A DNA stretch of 64,000 nucleotides from Devosia naphthalenivorans (GCF_003056355.1 NZ_PYVW01000013.1:1-64000), one strand, 5' to 3'; numbered from the stretch's first letter, positions 1-9,072 are shown. A program made the numbers and translations. The notes: generated by a model from the letters alone, not told the origin.

Positions 1-285
1 TGCTCAAGGGCGAGCTTGGCTGGCTCTGAGGGGCTACAGGCTATCCGGCCCGGACCATGGCTCACGCCACGCTCCAAGGCCGATCATCGTCAATCACGGC
101 CTCAAAGGAAACATACAAGGGGCGAGGGGACGATGGAACCTTGAACGCTGTTCATATGCGATAGCCCTGCCGGACAAGCCGGGTGGTGACGCAGTGGGTG
201 GGGCAGGATATTGCCCTCGCCAGCTTCCGTGCCGCCGCGAAAAGCACTAGCCTTCAGCCAACAAGAAGGCTGGGGAGGCCCTCGG
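1..285. other. Left edge, no supportable complete gene
   Basis: No complete gene is visible. A plus-strand frame closes with TGA at 27-29 and could be the last codons of a gene lying left of the window, but eight codons are too few to identify it. The rest is the upstream region of the glycosidase; its only clear signal is the GGGGAGG ribosome-binding site at 272-278. Confidence 0.4.
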
Positions 286-1956
286 ATGGCTATCGATCTT
301 TATGCGAGCCCGTTCCATCTGGATAACGAGGCGATTGCCTGGGTGCATACGACGCGCGAGGCGCTGATGCCGCGCGACAAGCTGGCGCAATTGTTTGTGC
401 TGCTGGCGCGGGGCGAGCCTGATGAAGTCAGCGAGACGGTGCGAAGCTTCAAGCCAGGCGGCATTACCCGGATCTATTCGGACGATCTGGCGGCCGAGAT
501 TGGCCTGGTGCAGGAGCTGGCCGAGCATAGCGCCATTCCCTTACTGGTGAGCGCCGACCTTGAAGGCAGCCGCATGAGCCTGCCGTTTGGCACCAGCGTG
601 CCCAACCCGTTGGGGCTTGCGGCGGTGGATGACGTCGAGGCGACCACGGCGATTTCGACCATCATGGCGCGGGAAGCCAGTGCGGTGGGGCTGAACTGGA
701 GTTTTACGCCGGTTATCGACATCAACGCGGCCTGGCGGAGTGCCATTGTGGGCACGCGCTCGTTTGGCAGTGATGCCGAGAAAATCGAACGCCATGCGCT
801 GGCGCAGATCGCAGCGTTCCAGGCCAATGGCGTAGCGGCGACGGTGAAGCACTGGCCCGGCGAGGGCTATGACGACCGGGACCAGCATCTGGTGACTACG
901 GTCAATCCGCTTGATATGGCGGAGTGGGAAGAGAGTTTTGGCCGGCTGTATCGCAAGGCAATCGAAGCCGGCGTGATGAGCGTGATGTCGGCGCATATCG
1001 CTTTTCCCGCATTCGTGCGGGCGCTGGATTCTGAGGCAGGAGCCGAGGCATTCCGGCCGGCTTCGTTGTCGCGCATCCTGAACCAGGATCTGTTGCGGCG
1101 CGAGATGGGGTTCAACGGGCTGATCGTGTCCGACGCGACGCCCATGGCGGGGATGAACGATTGGGGCCCACGGGACGAGGTGCTGCCCGAGGCGGTGATT
1201 GCCGGCTGTGACGTGATCCTGTTTTCCGATGATCCCAATGCCGATTTGATGCGACTGGTGAAGGCGGTGGCCGACGGCCGGCTTTCGCAGGAGCGGGTGG
1301 ATGAAGCGGTAACGCGCGTGCTGGCGCTGAAGGCTGCGCTGGGCTTGCACAAGGTCGAGAAGCCACAGGTGAGCCTGGCAGCGGCACAGGCTGTGGTCGG
1401 GGACCAGGAAAGCGCCAATATGGCGCGGGGCGTGACCGGGCGGGTGCCGACGCTGGTCAAGGATGTTCGCGGGATAGTGCCGCTGAGCCTGGACAAGCAT
1501 CGCCGGGTGCTGGTGTTTTCGGGCGGCGTGGTGTTGCCCTTCGTGCCGGCGCCCCTGCCGCTAAGTGTTCCCGACCGGCTGACCGCGGAGGGGTTCGAGG
1601 TGACGGTTTATCAGCCCGGCATGGCGGTGAGCCCGCGGGATTATGATCTGGTGCTCTATCTGTTTGCCGAGGAAACGCTGTTGACGCGCAGCCGGATATT
1701 TCTCGATTGGCACAAATTGACCGGTTCGGTGTTTGGCGCCATGGCGCGCTATTGGCACGATCTGCCGACGCTGATGATCAGCTTTGGCTGGCCGTATTAT
1801 TTGCATGATGCGCCGCGGGTGCCGGCTTATGTGAATGCTTATGGATCGAGCGAGGCGCTGCAGGCGGCGGTGGTGGAAGCGATTTTGGGGCGGCAGGAAT
1901 TTGCGGGGACTAGCCCGGTGGACCCGTTTGTCGGGAGCGAGCAGGGGCGGTATTGA
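286..1956 (+). CDS. Glycoside hydrolase family 3 protein, beta-N-acetylhexosaminidase-like
   Basis: A 556-residue GH3 enzyme, probably removing beta-linked N-acetylhexosamine or glucose from short sugars or muropeptide fragments. The N-terminal TIM barrel carries the NagZ-type signature KHWPGEG followed by the Asp-x-His dyad D199-H201, the acid/base arrangement of hexosaminidase-type GH3 enzymes. The nucleophile is probably D283 in the IVSDATPM segment. Beyond about residue 370 there is a second domain, so the protein is longer than single-domain NagZ (about 340 residues). I see no signal peptide, so it is probably cytoplasmic. The ATG at 286 was chosen over an upstream TTG at 211 because GGGGAGG lies eight bases before it. 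It faces folC across a pair of family A repeats. The exact substrate is not shown by the sequence. Confidence 0.85.
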   Translation: MAIDLYASPFHLDNEAIAWVHTTREALMPRDKLAQLFVLLARGEPDEVSETVRSFKPGGITRIYSDDLAAEIGLVQELAEHSAIPLLVSADLEGSRMSLPFGTSVPNPLGLAAVDDVEATTAISTIMAREASAVGLNWSFTPVIDINAAWRSAIVGTRSFGSDAEKIERHALAQIAAFQANGVAATVKHWPGEGYDDRDQHLVTTVNPLDMAEWEESFGRLYRKAIEAGVMSVMSAHIAFPAFVRALDSEAGAEAFRPASLSRILNQDLLRREMGFNGLIVSDATPMAGMNDWGPRDEVLPEAVIAGCDVILFSDDPNADLMRLVKAVADGRLSQERVDEAVTRVLALKAALGLHKVEKPQVSLAAAQAVVGDQESANMARGVTGRVPTLVKDVRGIVPLSLDKHRRVLVFSGGVVLPFVPAPLPLSVPDRLTAEGFEVTVYQPGMAVSPRDYDLVLYLFAEETLLTRSRIFLDWHKLTGSVFGAMARYWHDLPTLMISFGWPYYLHDAPRVPAYVNAYGSSEALQAAVVEAILGRQEFAGTSPVDPFVGSEQGRY

Positions 1957-1983
1957 GGGGGCAGCCCTCACCGGACCAATGGA

Positions 1984-2012
1984 CCTCATGGTGAGCTTAT
2001 CGAACCATGAGG
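1984..2012 (-). repeat. Family A palindromic repeat, copy 1 (reverse)
   Basis: A 29-bp imperfect palindrome with ends CCTCATGGT and ACCATGAGG around a TCGA-containing centre, in reverse orientation. With the next copy it fills the gap between the convergent glycosidase and folC genes, and could act as a bidirectional terminator-like structure. Confidence 0.8.
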
Positions 2013-2040
2013 GCTGGGCAAAATGCCTCCACTCACTCGC

Positions 2041-2069
2041 CCTCGTGCTTCGACAGGCTCACCATGAGG
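2041..2069 (+). repeat. Family A palindromic repeat, copy 2
   Basis: A 29-bp copy facing the opposite way to the copy at 1984-2012, of the form CCTCGTG, then TTCGACAGGCTC, then ACCATGAGG. The two copies could pair with each other to form one larger hairpin at the 3' ends of both neighbouring genes. Confidence 0.8.
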
Positions 2070-2087
2070 GCTCTGGGGCAGCTGAAT

Positions 2088-3380
2088 TCAATCAGGCGGG
2101 GTGCCGTTTTTGGCGAGGACGTCGCCGGCGAGGTAGAGCGAGCCGCAGATGAGAACGCGGGCGTTGGGGGTTTTGGCGGCTTGGGTCAGGGCCGCTTCGA
2201 CGTCGGGGGCAGTTGTGGCCTGCAAGCCGACGCTGCGGGCGTCGCTGGCGATGAAATCGGCGGTGTGGGCGTTGGGCTCGCCGGGAACGGTGAGGGTGAA
2301 GACCTCCTGAACCATGCCCTTGAAGGGTTCGAGGAACTCGGCGGGGGAGCGGTTGCTCATCATGCCCATGATCAGGATCAGTGGCGCGGGCCGGCTGCGG
2401 TTCATGTCCGCGATGGCGTGGGCAATGGCGCGGGCGCCGTGGACGTTGTGGCCGCCATCGAGCCAGAGTTCGGCGCCGGCGCCCAACTGGTCGCGCAGCT
2501 TGCCGTGCAGCGGCATCATGCGGGCGGGCCAGACGACATTGCGCAGACCGCGCGCGAGGGCGTCGCTATCGACTGGCAAGCCGAAGTGTCGGGTGGCGGC
2601 GATGGCGAGAGCAGCGTTTTCGAATTGATGGGCGCCAAGTAGGGCCGGTGGGGGCAGGTCGAGCAGGCCCGATTCGTCCTGGTAGACGAGGCGGCCATCC
2701 TGGGCCGAGCCGTGGAAATCCTCGCCCTGGTAGACCGGGGTGATGCCCAGGCGCCGGGCGGCGCGGTCGATCACGGCGCGGCCTTCGTCCTGCTGGATGC
2801 CGATGACGGCCTTGCTGCCGCGCTTGAGAATGCCCGCCTTATTGGCGGCGATCTCGGCGATGGTATTGCCGAGGAACCCCTGGTGATCGAGATCGACCGG
2901 GGTGATGATGACGCCGAGCGGATCCGCCACGACATTGGTGGTGTCATAGGTGCCGCCCATACCGGTTTCGAGCAGCAGGTAGTCGGCCGGTGTTTCGGCA
3001 TAGAGCACGAAGGCTGCGGCGGTAGTGACCTCGAAAAAGGTAATGTTGCGGCCGGCGTTGATCTGTTCGACGCGCTCCAGGACCTCGTTGAGTCGCTCCG
3101 TGCTGACCAGCTTGCCGGCCAGCCGGATGCGCTCGTTGAAGTGCACCAGATGGGGTGAATTGTAGACGTGGACCGATTTGCCGGCGGCTTCGAGGAAGGC
3201 GCGCAGATAGGCAATGGTCGAGCCCTTGGCATTGGTGCCGGCGACATGGATCACCGGGGGCAGCTTCTGGTGCGGATTGCCCAGGGCTTCAAGCAGCGGC
3301 AGGATACGATCGAGGCTGAGGTCGATCAGCTTGGGATGGAGCCCCGAAAGGCGCTTGAGAATGGCATCGGTGCGGGACAT
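2088..3380 (-). CDS. folC: Bifunctional folylpolyglutamate synthase / dihydrofolate synthase
   Basis: FolC (430 residues) adds glutamate to dihydropteroate and then to tetrahydrofolates using ATP, in the cytoplasm. The Mur-ligase-type P-loop HVAGTNAKGS lies near residues 45-55, and the GGHNVHGA segment of the C-terminal ligase domain is present. Length matches the family. The ATG at 3380 was taken because upstream residues in the open frame read through a family A repeat and look non-coding; no strong Shine-Dalgarno is visible. In many Alphaproteobacteria folC directly follows accD; here a chemoreceptor gene separates them. Confidence 0.93.
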   Translation of the reverse strand: MSRTDAILKRLSGLHPKLIDLSLDRILPLLEALGNPHQKLPPVIHVAGTNAKGSTIAYLRAFLEAAGKSVHVYNSPHLVHFNERIRLAGKLVSTERLNEVLERVEQINAGRNITFFEVTTAAAFVLYAETPADYLLLETGMGGTYDTTNVVADPLGVIITPVDLDHQGFLGNTIAEIAANKAGILKRGSKAVIGIQQDEGRAVIDRAARRLGITPVYQGEDFHGSAQDGRLVYQDESGLLDLPPPALLGAHQFENAALAIAATRHFGLPVDSDALARGLRNVVWPARMMPLHGKLRDQLGAGAELWLDGGHNVHGARAIAHAIADMNRSRPAPLILIMGMMSNRSPAEFLEPFKGMVQEVFTLTVPGEPNAHTADFIASDARSVGLQATTAPDVEAALTQAAKTPNARVLICGSLYLAGDVLAKNGTPPD

Positions 3381-3475
3381 GGCTTGGTCCAGAGGGAGAT
3401 GCGGATCAGGTAGCGCCGATGTGGGTGCGCTGCAAGGCGGAAGGTGGGGTTGGGTGCGCGCTCCACTTGCTTGAC

Positions 3476-3504
3476 CGCGTGGTTCGACAGGCTCACCATG
3501 AGGT
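3476..3504 (+). repeat. Family A palindromic repeat, copy 3
   Basis: A copy with GTGGTTCGACAGGCTCACC and the ATGAGG end, lying in the gap between folC and the chemoreceptor gene next to a family B element at 3560-3605. Confidence 0.75.
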
Positions 3505-3559
3505 CTGTTAGATGCAGGTGAATGGGCCAAGTTCCAACGTTGTGCCGGAGTTAATCCGG

Positions 3560-3605
3560 CCCCCAACCTTGATCCCTTCCCGCAAGGGGGAGGGTGTCGA
3601 CTGAG
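3560..3605 (+). repeat. Family B repeat, right half only
   Basis: A G/C-run hairpin element of the form CCCCCAACCTTGATCCC, then TTCCCGCAAGGGGGAGGG, then TGTCGACTGAG. It ends three bases before the stop codon of the chemoreceptor gene, so it may be that gene's transcript end. Longer versions lie at 37312-37424 and 54680-54793. Confidence 0.8.
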
Positions 3606-3608
3606 GGA

Positions 3609-6086
3609 TCAGAACTCCGACCAGTCCTTGTCGATGGCTTCGGCGGTGTTGGAGCGGCGGAGGTAGGTGCCGGCGGCGGATTTGAGTTTTTCCTGGAGGG
3701 TGCGGGCACTAGCGGCGGGTTTGCCGACGAGGCGGGGCGTCGGGGTGTCGATGGTGAAGACTTCCACGATGCGGTCGAGTTCGACGGCTTGGGCTTCGGT
3801 CTGCTCGATTGCGGCGTTGGTTTCTTCCACCAGGGCTGCGTTGTGCTGGGTCATTTCGTCCATCTGCTGCACGGCGATGGTGACCTCCTTGAGGGCACCG
3901 GCCTGTTTGCGGCTGTCGTGCGAAATGGTTTGGAGCACCTCGGTGTTGTCGCGGATGGCCGACAGCATGGAGGAGAGCTTGGTGGAGGCGTCGGAAACGA
4001 GCCTGGTGCCGCCCTTGACCTCGTTGGCGGACTGCTCGATCAACGCCTTGACGTCGGAAGAGGCGCTGGCGGCCGATTGGGCGAGGCGCCGCACTTCGAC
4101 GGCAACCACGGCGAAGCCCTTGCCGGCGTCGCCCGCACGGGCGGCTTCCACGGAGGCGTTGAGGGCGAGCAAATTGGTCTGGAAGGCGATGTCGTCGATG
4201 AGGCCGATGATGTTGGAAATCTTGCCGGAGGAGGCGGTGATGCGGTCCATGGCTTCGGTGGCGGCGGCCATGACCTGCCCGCCTTCTTCGGCGGTGCGGC
4301 TGACATTTTTTGCCTGAACGCTGGCGGCTTCGGCACGGTTGGCGCTTTCGAGGACCGTTGCGGCCAGTTGCTCCACGGAGGCCGAGGTTTGCTCGATGGT
4401 TGCGGCCTGGCGGGTGGTGCGCTCGGACAAATCGTTGGCGCCGGAGAGAATTTCGCCGGTGGCGAGCTTGAGCTGGCCCGACGTGGTGCGCAGCTGGCCG
4501 ACGATTTCGCCCAGCTTTTCGGCGACGGCGTTGGTGTCGTCCTTGAGGCGCGCGAAAGCGCCGTGGTAGTCGCCGCGGACACGCCGGGTCAGGTCGGTGT
4601 CGGCGAGGGCGGCCAGCACTTCGCCGGTTTCGCCCAAGCCACGATCGACGGTTTCGACGAGGGTGTTGACGGAGCGCGCGAGGGTATTGAGCTCGGCGTC
4701 GGGGAATTGGGTTTCGACGCGCTGGTTGAAGTCGCCGGCGATGGCGGCCTCGACCACGTCGCCGAAGGCGCGCTGCAGCGACACCATCATGGCGCTGCGT
4801 TCGGCCTGGTTGGCGATGATGCGGGCAGCTTCAGCCTCGGTCATTTCGGCGACCTTGAGGCCGTTTTCGCGGAAGACTTCGACGGCGCGGGCCATGGCCC
4901 CCAGCTCGTCGGTGCGTTCGGCGCCCTGCACTTGCGTGGCAAGATCGCCTTGGGCGAGGGCCTGCATGGTGCCGGTGAGGCGGGTCATCGGGCGGGTGAT
5001 GGTGCGCGAGAACAAAAGGCCCATGGCGGCGACGACGGCCAGCAGGCCCGCGCCGATCAACAGCATCATGTTGCGCATGTTGGCGACGGGGGCCAGCACT
5101 TCGTCGGTGGCCATGATGGCGACGGCAGCCCAGGGCTGGCCGCGGGTGGCGATGGGGGCGGCGGCGACCAGCATGTCGGTAGCACGATAGTCGAGGGTTT
5201 CGCCATTGGCTGGCGTGCCGGCAAGGGCCTGATCGAGCACGGGGGTGACGAAGGGGGTCACCAGCGCATCATTGTCGGGGGTGAAGGTGGAATCGGAGCG
5301 CAGCAGATTGTCGCTGCCGACGACGATCACTTCGCCGGTTTGCCCGAGGCCAGTGCGGTCACCCACCACGGCATCGAGGCGCTCGGAGGGCAGTTGCAGC
5401 GCAAGGACGCCGATCTTGCGGCCCTGGGCGTTGAAGACGGGCTTGGCGAAGAAGCTGGCGGGCAGGCCGCCGGCGACCTCATAGGGCGCGAAATCCTCGA
5501 AGACCAAATCGTCAGGGTTTTCGATGGCGATTGCCTGCTGGAAGGCCTTGCCCAGGGCAGTGGCCGCGAAGGGGCCGCCTTCGGCGAAGCTGGTGCCGAA
5601 ATCGGCGGATTTATTGACCGAATAGACCAGCGCCCCCTTGAGATCGAAGAGGTAGAGGTCACGGTAGCCGCGGACGGCGATCTGGTTGCGGAAGGCGGCG
5701 TGCGAACGGGTGTGGGGCACGTCATAGGCGCCGGTGGTGCCCAGGGTTTCCAGAGCCGCCAGATTGTCCTTGTTGGGATTGTCGTCGACATAGAGCTTGC
5801 GCACTTCGGCGGTCGGATCGACCTTGAATGACAGCCAGGCGCCGGCGAAATCGCGCAGGGCCTGAATGGTGGCCTCGGAGCGGGAGGTGGCGACCAGATC
5901 GCTTTCGACGGAGTCGAGATAAGAGGAGACTTTGCTGGCCCGTTCGCTGGCCAGGGTCGCCAGATTTGTTTCGGCCGAGTGGCGCAGAGCGTCCGAGCCG
6001 ATCATGTAGCTGGCCGCGCCCACGCCAAGGCTGACCAAGAGGGCAGAACCCAGCAGGGCAAGCGGCAGCTTGCGCGCGATCGGCAT
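3609..6086 (-). CDS. Methyl-accepting chemotaxis protein with Cache sensor domain
   Basis: A transmembrane chemoreceptor of 825 residues. TM1 lies near residues 7-28, followed by a periplasmic region of about 300 residues with Cache-like features (YRDLYLFDLKGALVYS), TM2 near 331-355, a HAMP domain just after, HAMP-like linker sequence to about 500, and a C-terminal MA signalling domain with the conserved hairpin tip (GFAVVAVEVRRLAQSA). The last five residues, DWSEF, fit the W-x-x-F tether that binds the methyltransferase CheR. Start ATG 6086 places TM1 at the N-terminus. No other chemotaxis gene is in the window, so it must work with a Che system encoded elsewhere. The ligand is unknown. It sits between accD and folC, an unusual place. 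Confidence 0.92.
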   Translation of the reverse strand: MPIARKLPLALLGSALLVSLGVGAASYMIGSDALRHSAETNLATLASERASKVSSYLDSVESDLVATSRSEATIQALRDFAGAWLSFKVDPTAEVRKLYVDDNPNKDNLAALETLGTTGAYDVPHTRSHAAFRNQIAVRGYRDLYLFDLKGALVYSVNKSADFGTSFAEGGPFAATALGKAFQQAIAIENPDDLVFEDFAPYEVAGGLPASFFAKPVFNAQGRKIGVLALQLPSERLDAVVGDRTGLGQTGEVIVVGSDNLLRSDSTFTPDNDALVTPFVTPVLDQALAGTPANGETLDYRATDMLVAAAPIATRGQPWAAVAIMATDEVLAPVANMRNMMLLIGAGLLAVVAAMGLLFSRTITRPMTRLTGTMQALAQGDLATQVQGAERTDELGAMARAVEVFRENGLKVAEMTEAEAARIIANQAERSAMMVSLQRAFGDVVEAAIAGDFNQRVETQFPDAELNTLARSVNTLVETVDRGLGETGEVLAALADTDLTRRVRGDYHGAFARLKDDTNAVAEKLGEIVGQLRTTSGQLKLATGEILSGANDLSERTTRQAATIEQTSASVEQLAATVLESANRAEAASVQAKNVSRTAEEGGQVMAAATEAMDRITASSGKISNIIGLIDDIAFQTNLLALNASVEAARAGDAGKGFAVVAVEVRRLAQSAASASSDVKALIEQSANEVKGGTRLVSDASTKLSSMLSAIRDNTEVLQTISHDSRKQAGALKEVTIAVQQMDEMTQHNAALVEETNAAIEQTEAQAVELDRIVEVFTIDTPTPRLVGKPAASARTLQEKLKSAAGTYLRRSNTAEAIDKDWSEF

Positions 6087-6197
6087 GGAGAACTTTGGCA
6101 CGGATGACCCCCTTGGCAAATGGCAGCACGGCGGAATCATCCGCCGTGTGCATCCGTGCTCAAAGATAGGGCCGTGTGCTTAAATGCCGGTAAAGAC

Positions 6198-7172
6198 TTA
6201 CTCGGCGTGAGCGGCGCTCGGCGCCGTCAATTCATCATCATCGCCTTCGGCCGCCAAAGCTGCATCGCGCATGGTGGCGCGGGCCAGGGTGGGTGCCGTG
6301 GAGGTCAACTCGCCGACCGGTTCGCCCTTGGTCAGGATGGAGGCGAGCGAGCCGATGGTGGAGCGCAGATTGTGGCGGTGGACGACCATGTCGACCATGC
6401 CGTGCTCATAAAGATATTCGGAACGCTGGAAGCCCTTGGGGAGCTTTTCGCGAATGGTCTGCTCGATGACGCGCGCGCCGGCAAAGCCGATGCGGGCGCC
6501 CGGTTCGGCCAGATGAACGTCGCCCAGCATGGCGTAGGATGCGGTAACGCCACCGGTGGTCGGATCGGTGAAGACCACGAAGAACGGCAGGCCCGCTTCG
6601 CGCAGGCGCAGCACGGCAACGGTGGTGCGCGGCATCTGCATCAGCGAGAGCACGCCTTCCTGCATGCGCGCGCCGCCGGAAGCGACGAACAGCACGAAGG
6701 GCGTCTTGCGGTTGGCAGCGGTTTCAAGACCGGTGATGATCCCCTGCCCGGCTGCCATGCCGAGCGAGCCGCCCATGAAATCGAAATCCTGCACGGCGAC
6801 GGTGATGTCGCGCTGGTAAAGCTTACCGGTGGCAACCAGCACCGCGTCGTCATAGCCGGTCTTGGCACGGCTTTCCTTGAGGCGGTCGACATAGCGCTTC
6901 TGGTCGCGGAATTTCAGCGGATCGACGGGAACGGAAGGGACGCTGACGAGGCTATACTGGCCATCGTCGAAGAAGGTCTTGAGCCGGTCGGCCGGCTTTA
7001 TCTTCATGTGATAACCCGAATTAGGGACGACCCACTGATTGGCCTCGAGATCGCGGTAGAACACCATCTCGCCCGATTCCGGATCCTTGACCCAGAGGTT
7101 TTCCCCGATGTCTCGCTTTTGCCCCAGGATGGAGCGGATCTTGGGGCGGACGAAATTGTCGATCCAGTTCAT
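6198..7172 (-). CDS. accD: Acetyl-CoA carboxylase carboxyltransferase subunit beta
   Basis: AccD (324 residues) pairs with AccA to move the carboxyl group from biotin to acetyl-CoA, the first committed step of fatty-acid synthesis. The crotonase-like fold is clear, with [25 protein letters not shown] and [13 protein letters not shown]. The N-terminal zinc ribbon is degenerate: the four cysteine positions (C-x2-C-x15-C-x2-C) are occupied by D30, S33, V49 and S52, while the flanking residues GEM and GYHMKI stay conserved. Partial cysteine loss is, from memory, known in rhizobial AccD proteins; here all four are gone. It follows trpA on the same strand with a small plus-strand gene between. Confidence 0.96.
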   Translation of the reverse strand: MNWIDNFVRPKIRSILGQKRDIGENLWVKDPESGEMVFYRDLEANQWVVPNSGYHMKIKPADRLKTFFDDGQYSLVSVPSVPVDPLKFRDQKRYVDRLKESRAKTGYDDAVLVATGKLYQRDITVAVQDFDFMGGSLGMAAGQGIITGLETAANRKTPFVLFVASGGARMQEGVLSLMQMPRTTVAVLRLREAGLPFFVVFTDPTTGGVTASYAMLGDVHLAEPGARIGFAGARVIEQTIREKLPKGFQRSEYLYEHGMVDMVVHRHNLRSTIGSLASILTKGEPVGELTSTAPTLARATMRDAALAAEGDDDELTAPSAAHAE

Positions 7173-7546
7173 GGCAAGCCTCGTGCGGTGAGCTTTTGGT
7201 CAGCTACGCGTCAATTGTGGCAATTCTTATCAGGGTGGGGCGGGCAGGGCAAAGGCGAGACGCGGAACTTCCACAGGCTGCCCTCCTCAAACCGTGATGT
7301 ATTCACAACATTGTGCGAGATGTCCTGCCATATACTATAAATCCAGACGATTTCTTCCACTGACATCCTTCGAATATCCCGGCGATTTCAGATGGCTTCT
7401 CAATACAGTTCCAGATTCCGCGTTTTCTTTACTCCTCATGTATATTGCCGGATTGGTAATTTCGGCCGAAATATGGCACTCTGGAATCATTCCGAGCGCC
7501 CTTTTGAGGCGTGCAATCACCGATAAACTAATGAGGAGGCAGCATA
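7173..7546. other. Intergenic, AT-rich divergent promoter region
   Basis: This 374-bp gap separates divergent accD and the small membrane-protein gene. From about 7290 to 7530 the base composition is clearly more AT-rich than the surrounding DNA, as expected for promoters. I could not fix a -35/-10 pair with confidence. Short open frames here look non-coding. Confidence 0.5.
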
Positions 7547-8008
7547 ATGTCTGCAATAGGAGAAAAATTCCGGGACTTCAAAGCGAGCAAGGCGGTCATG
7601 TTTTGGTCATGTGCCGGCTGCATTGTTGCCACGATGGTACTCGGCTTTACCTGGGGCGGTTGGGTAACGGCGGGTTCCGCACAAGAACAGGCCGCTAATG
7701 CTGCCGACCAGGCGGTTGCCGAACTCGCTGCCGACATATGCGTCAAGCGCTATCTGGCCTCGCCCGATGCGCGGGTCAATTTGACGGCGCTCACCGAGGC
7801 GAGCAGCTATAGCCGCGACGGGCTGATCGAAGAGGGCGGCTGGGTTACCTTTGCAGATCGCGAGGACCCGATTGACGGTGCCGCCGATATTTGCGCCGAC
7901 CGTCTGGCTGAAGTCGATCTTTCTGAACTACCCGAGGTGCCGGTTGCCGCCGCGGCTGCTGCTACGACCATAGTGCCGGCAGCTGCCAACGCAACGAGCG
8001 TGCAGTAA
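7547..8008 (+). CDS. Small single-pass membrane protein of unknown function
   Basis: I do not recognise a named family. The 153-residue protein has a short cytoplasmic N-terminus with basic residues (FRDFKASK), one hydrophobic span near residues 17-42 that includes the pair of cysteines in WSCAGC, then a soluble part of about 90 residues, probably periplasmic, with an alanine/valine/threonine-rich tail. Two further cysteines follow similar hydrophobic contexts (ADICVKRY, ADICADRL) about 50 residues apart and could form a disulfide. GAGGAGG at 7533-7539 lies eight bases before the ATG, which supports the start. It sits alone on the plus strand between accD and trpA, which normally adjoin. Confidence 0.75.
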   Translation: MSAIGEKFRDFKASKAVMFWSCAGCIVATMVLGFTWGGWVTAGSAQEQAANAADQAVAELAADICVKRYLASPDARVNLTALTEASSYSRDGLIEEGGWVTFADREDPIDGAADICADRLAEVDLSELPEVPVAAAAAATTIVPAAANATSVQ

Positions 8009-8014
8009 TCGCAG

Positions 8015-8045
8015 CGCAGGCGGCCTTACCAACAGGCCGCCTGCG
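8015..8045 (+). terminator. Strong hairpin, probable terminator of the small membrane-protein gene
   Basis: A perfect 12-bp stem (CGCAGGCGGCCT, 7-base loop, AGGCCGCCTGCG) begins seven bases after the stop codon at 8008. It is followed by TTAC, not a T-run, so termination may be weak or factor-assisted. Confidence 0.55.
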
Positions 8046-8098
8046 TTACAGCGCGTCGCGTTTGATTGAGCTCAGCTAGTGGAGGCTTGGTGCCACGC

Positions 8099-8127
8099 CC
8101 TCGTGGTTCGACAAGCTCACCATGAGG
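8099..8127 (+). repeat. Family A palindromic repeat, copy 4
   Basis: An essentially consensus 29-bp copy, CCTCGTGGTTCGACAAGC then TCACCATGAGG, between the convergent small membrane-protein gene and trpA. Confidence 0.85.
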
Positions 8128-8166
8128 TCTACTGCGTGAATCCCATCCGGTGCGACATGCTTTAGT

Positions 8167-8994
8167 TCAGGAGCGGGCCCGCTTCACGCCACGGGCCAGG
8201 TCTGCGACGATGTCGCGGACGGCCGCAACGGTGCGGTCGGTTGCCTTGCCATCGACCAGCGAATTGCCGACGGCTTCGACGAGGACTGTGCCGACCACGA
8301 TGCCATCCGCGTGGCGGCCGATTTCGGCGGCATCTTCGGCGGTTTTGATGCCGAAGCCGACAGCGACGGGCAGATCGGTGTGGCCCTTGATGCGCTCGAC
8401 AGCATCACCCACCGCGCCGCGCGATTTGATGGCGGCGCCGGTCACACCGGTCATCGAGACATAATAGACAAAGCCCGAAGTGTTCTTGAGCACCGCAGGC
8501 AGGCGCTTGTCGTCGGTGGTTGGCGTGGTGAGGCGAATGAAGTTGATGCCGGCCTCGAGCGCGGGAATGCAGAGTTCCTCGTCTTCCTCGGGCGGCAGGT
8601 CGACGATGATGAGCCCATCGACGCCGGCTGCCTTCGCGGCGGCCAAAAACTTGTCGACGCCGAAGATGAAGATGGGATTGTAGTAGCCCATCAGCACCAC
8701 GGGCGTGGTCTCGTCCTTGCGGCGGAAATCTTCCACCATGCCCAGAATGCCGCGCAAGGTCTGTCCGGCGGCGAGCGCACGCTGGCCGCCCAGCTGGATG
8801 GCAACGCCGTCGGCCATGGGATCGGAAAAGGGCATGCCAAGCTCGATGATATCGGCGCCGGCCTGTGGCAGGGCATCGAAGATCGCCTGGCTCGTGGCGA
8901 GGTCGGGATCGCCGCCCATCACGAAGGTGACGAGCGCCGGGCGGCCTTCGGCCTTGAGCGCTTCAAAGCGCGTTGCGATGCGAGACGGCGTCAT
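8167..8994 (-). CDS. trpA: Tryptophan synthase alpha chain
   Basis: TrpA (275 residues) cleaves indole-3-glycerol phosphate to indole and glyceraldehyde 3-phosphate, passing indole to TrpB through a tunnel. The catalytic pair is visible as E51 ([13 protein letters not shown]) and D62 (ADGVAIQ), and the phosphate-binding loop near [10 protein letters not shown] is conserved. The ATG at 8994 has an AGGGAA ribosome-binding site about eight bases upstream. trpF and trpB, normally just upstream, are absent; instead a GT-C-like membrane protein gene precedes trpA. The beta subunit must be encoded elsewhere. Confidence 0.96.
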   Translation of the reverse strand: MTPSRIATRFEALKAEGRPALVTFVMGGDPDLATSQAIFDALPQAGADIIELGMPFSDPMADGVAIQLGGQRALAAGQTLRGILGMVEDFRRKDETTPVVLMGYYNPIFIFGVDKFLAAAKAAGVDGLIIVDLPPEEDEELCIPALEAGINFIRLTTPTTDDKRLPAVLKNTSGFVYYVSMTGVTGAAIKSRGAVGDAVERIKGHTDLPVAVGFGIKTAEDAAEIGRHADGIVVGTVLVEAVGNSLVDGKATDRTVAAVRDIVADLARGVKRARS

Positions 8995-9072
8995 CTGGCG
9001 GGTTCCCTCATATTTGCCTTGGGGTAGTAGGGGCGCGAGGGGAGCGCTGTCAATTCCGCCCGGGCAAAAGGC

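Noticed and set aside
211..285. Upstream TTG start of the glycosidase
   Set aside because: The ATG at 286 has a much better ribosome-binding site and the extra 25 residues look non-coding.
2007..2642. Plus-strand frame overlapping the folC end
   Set aside because: It begins inside a family A repeat and runs antisense to folC.
3594..5831. 745-codon open frame on the plus strand opposite the chemoreceptor
   Set aside because: Composed of Gly/Asp/Val-rich sequence typical of antisense to a high-GC gene; the minus-strand chemoreceptor is unmistakable.
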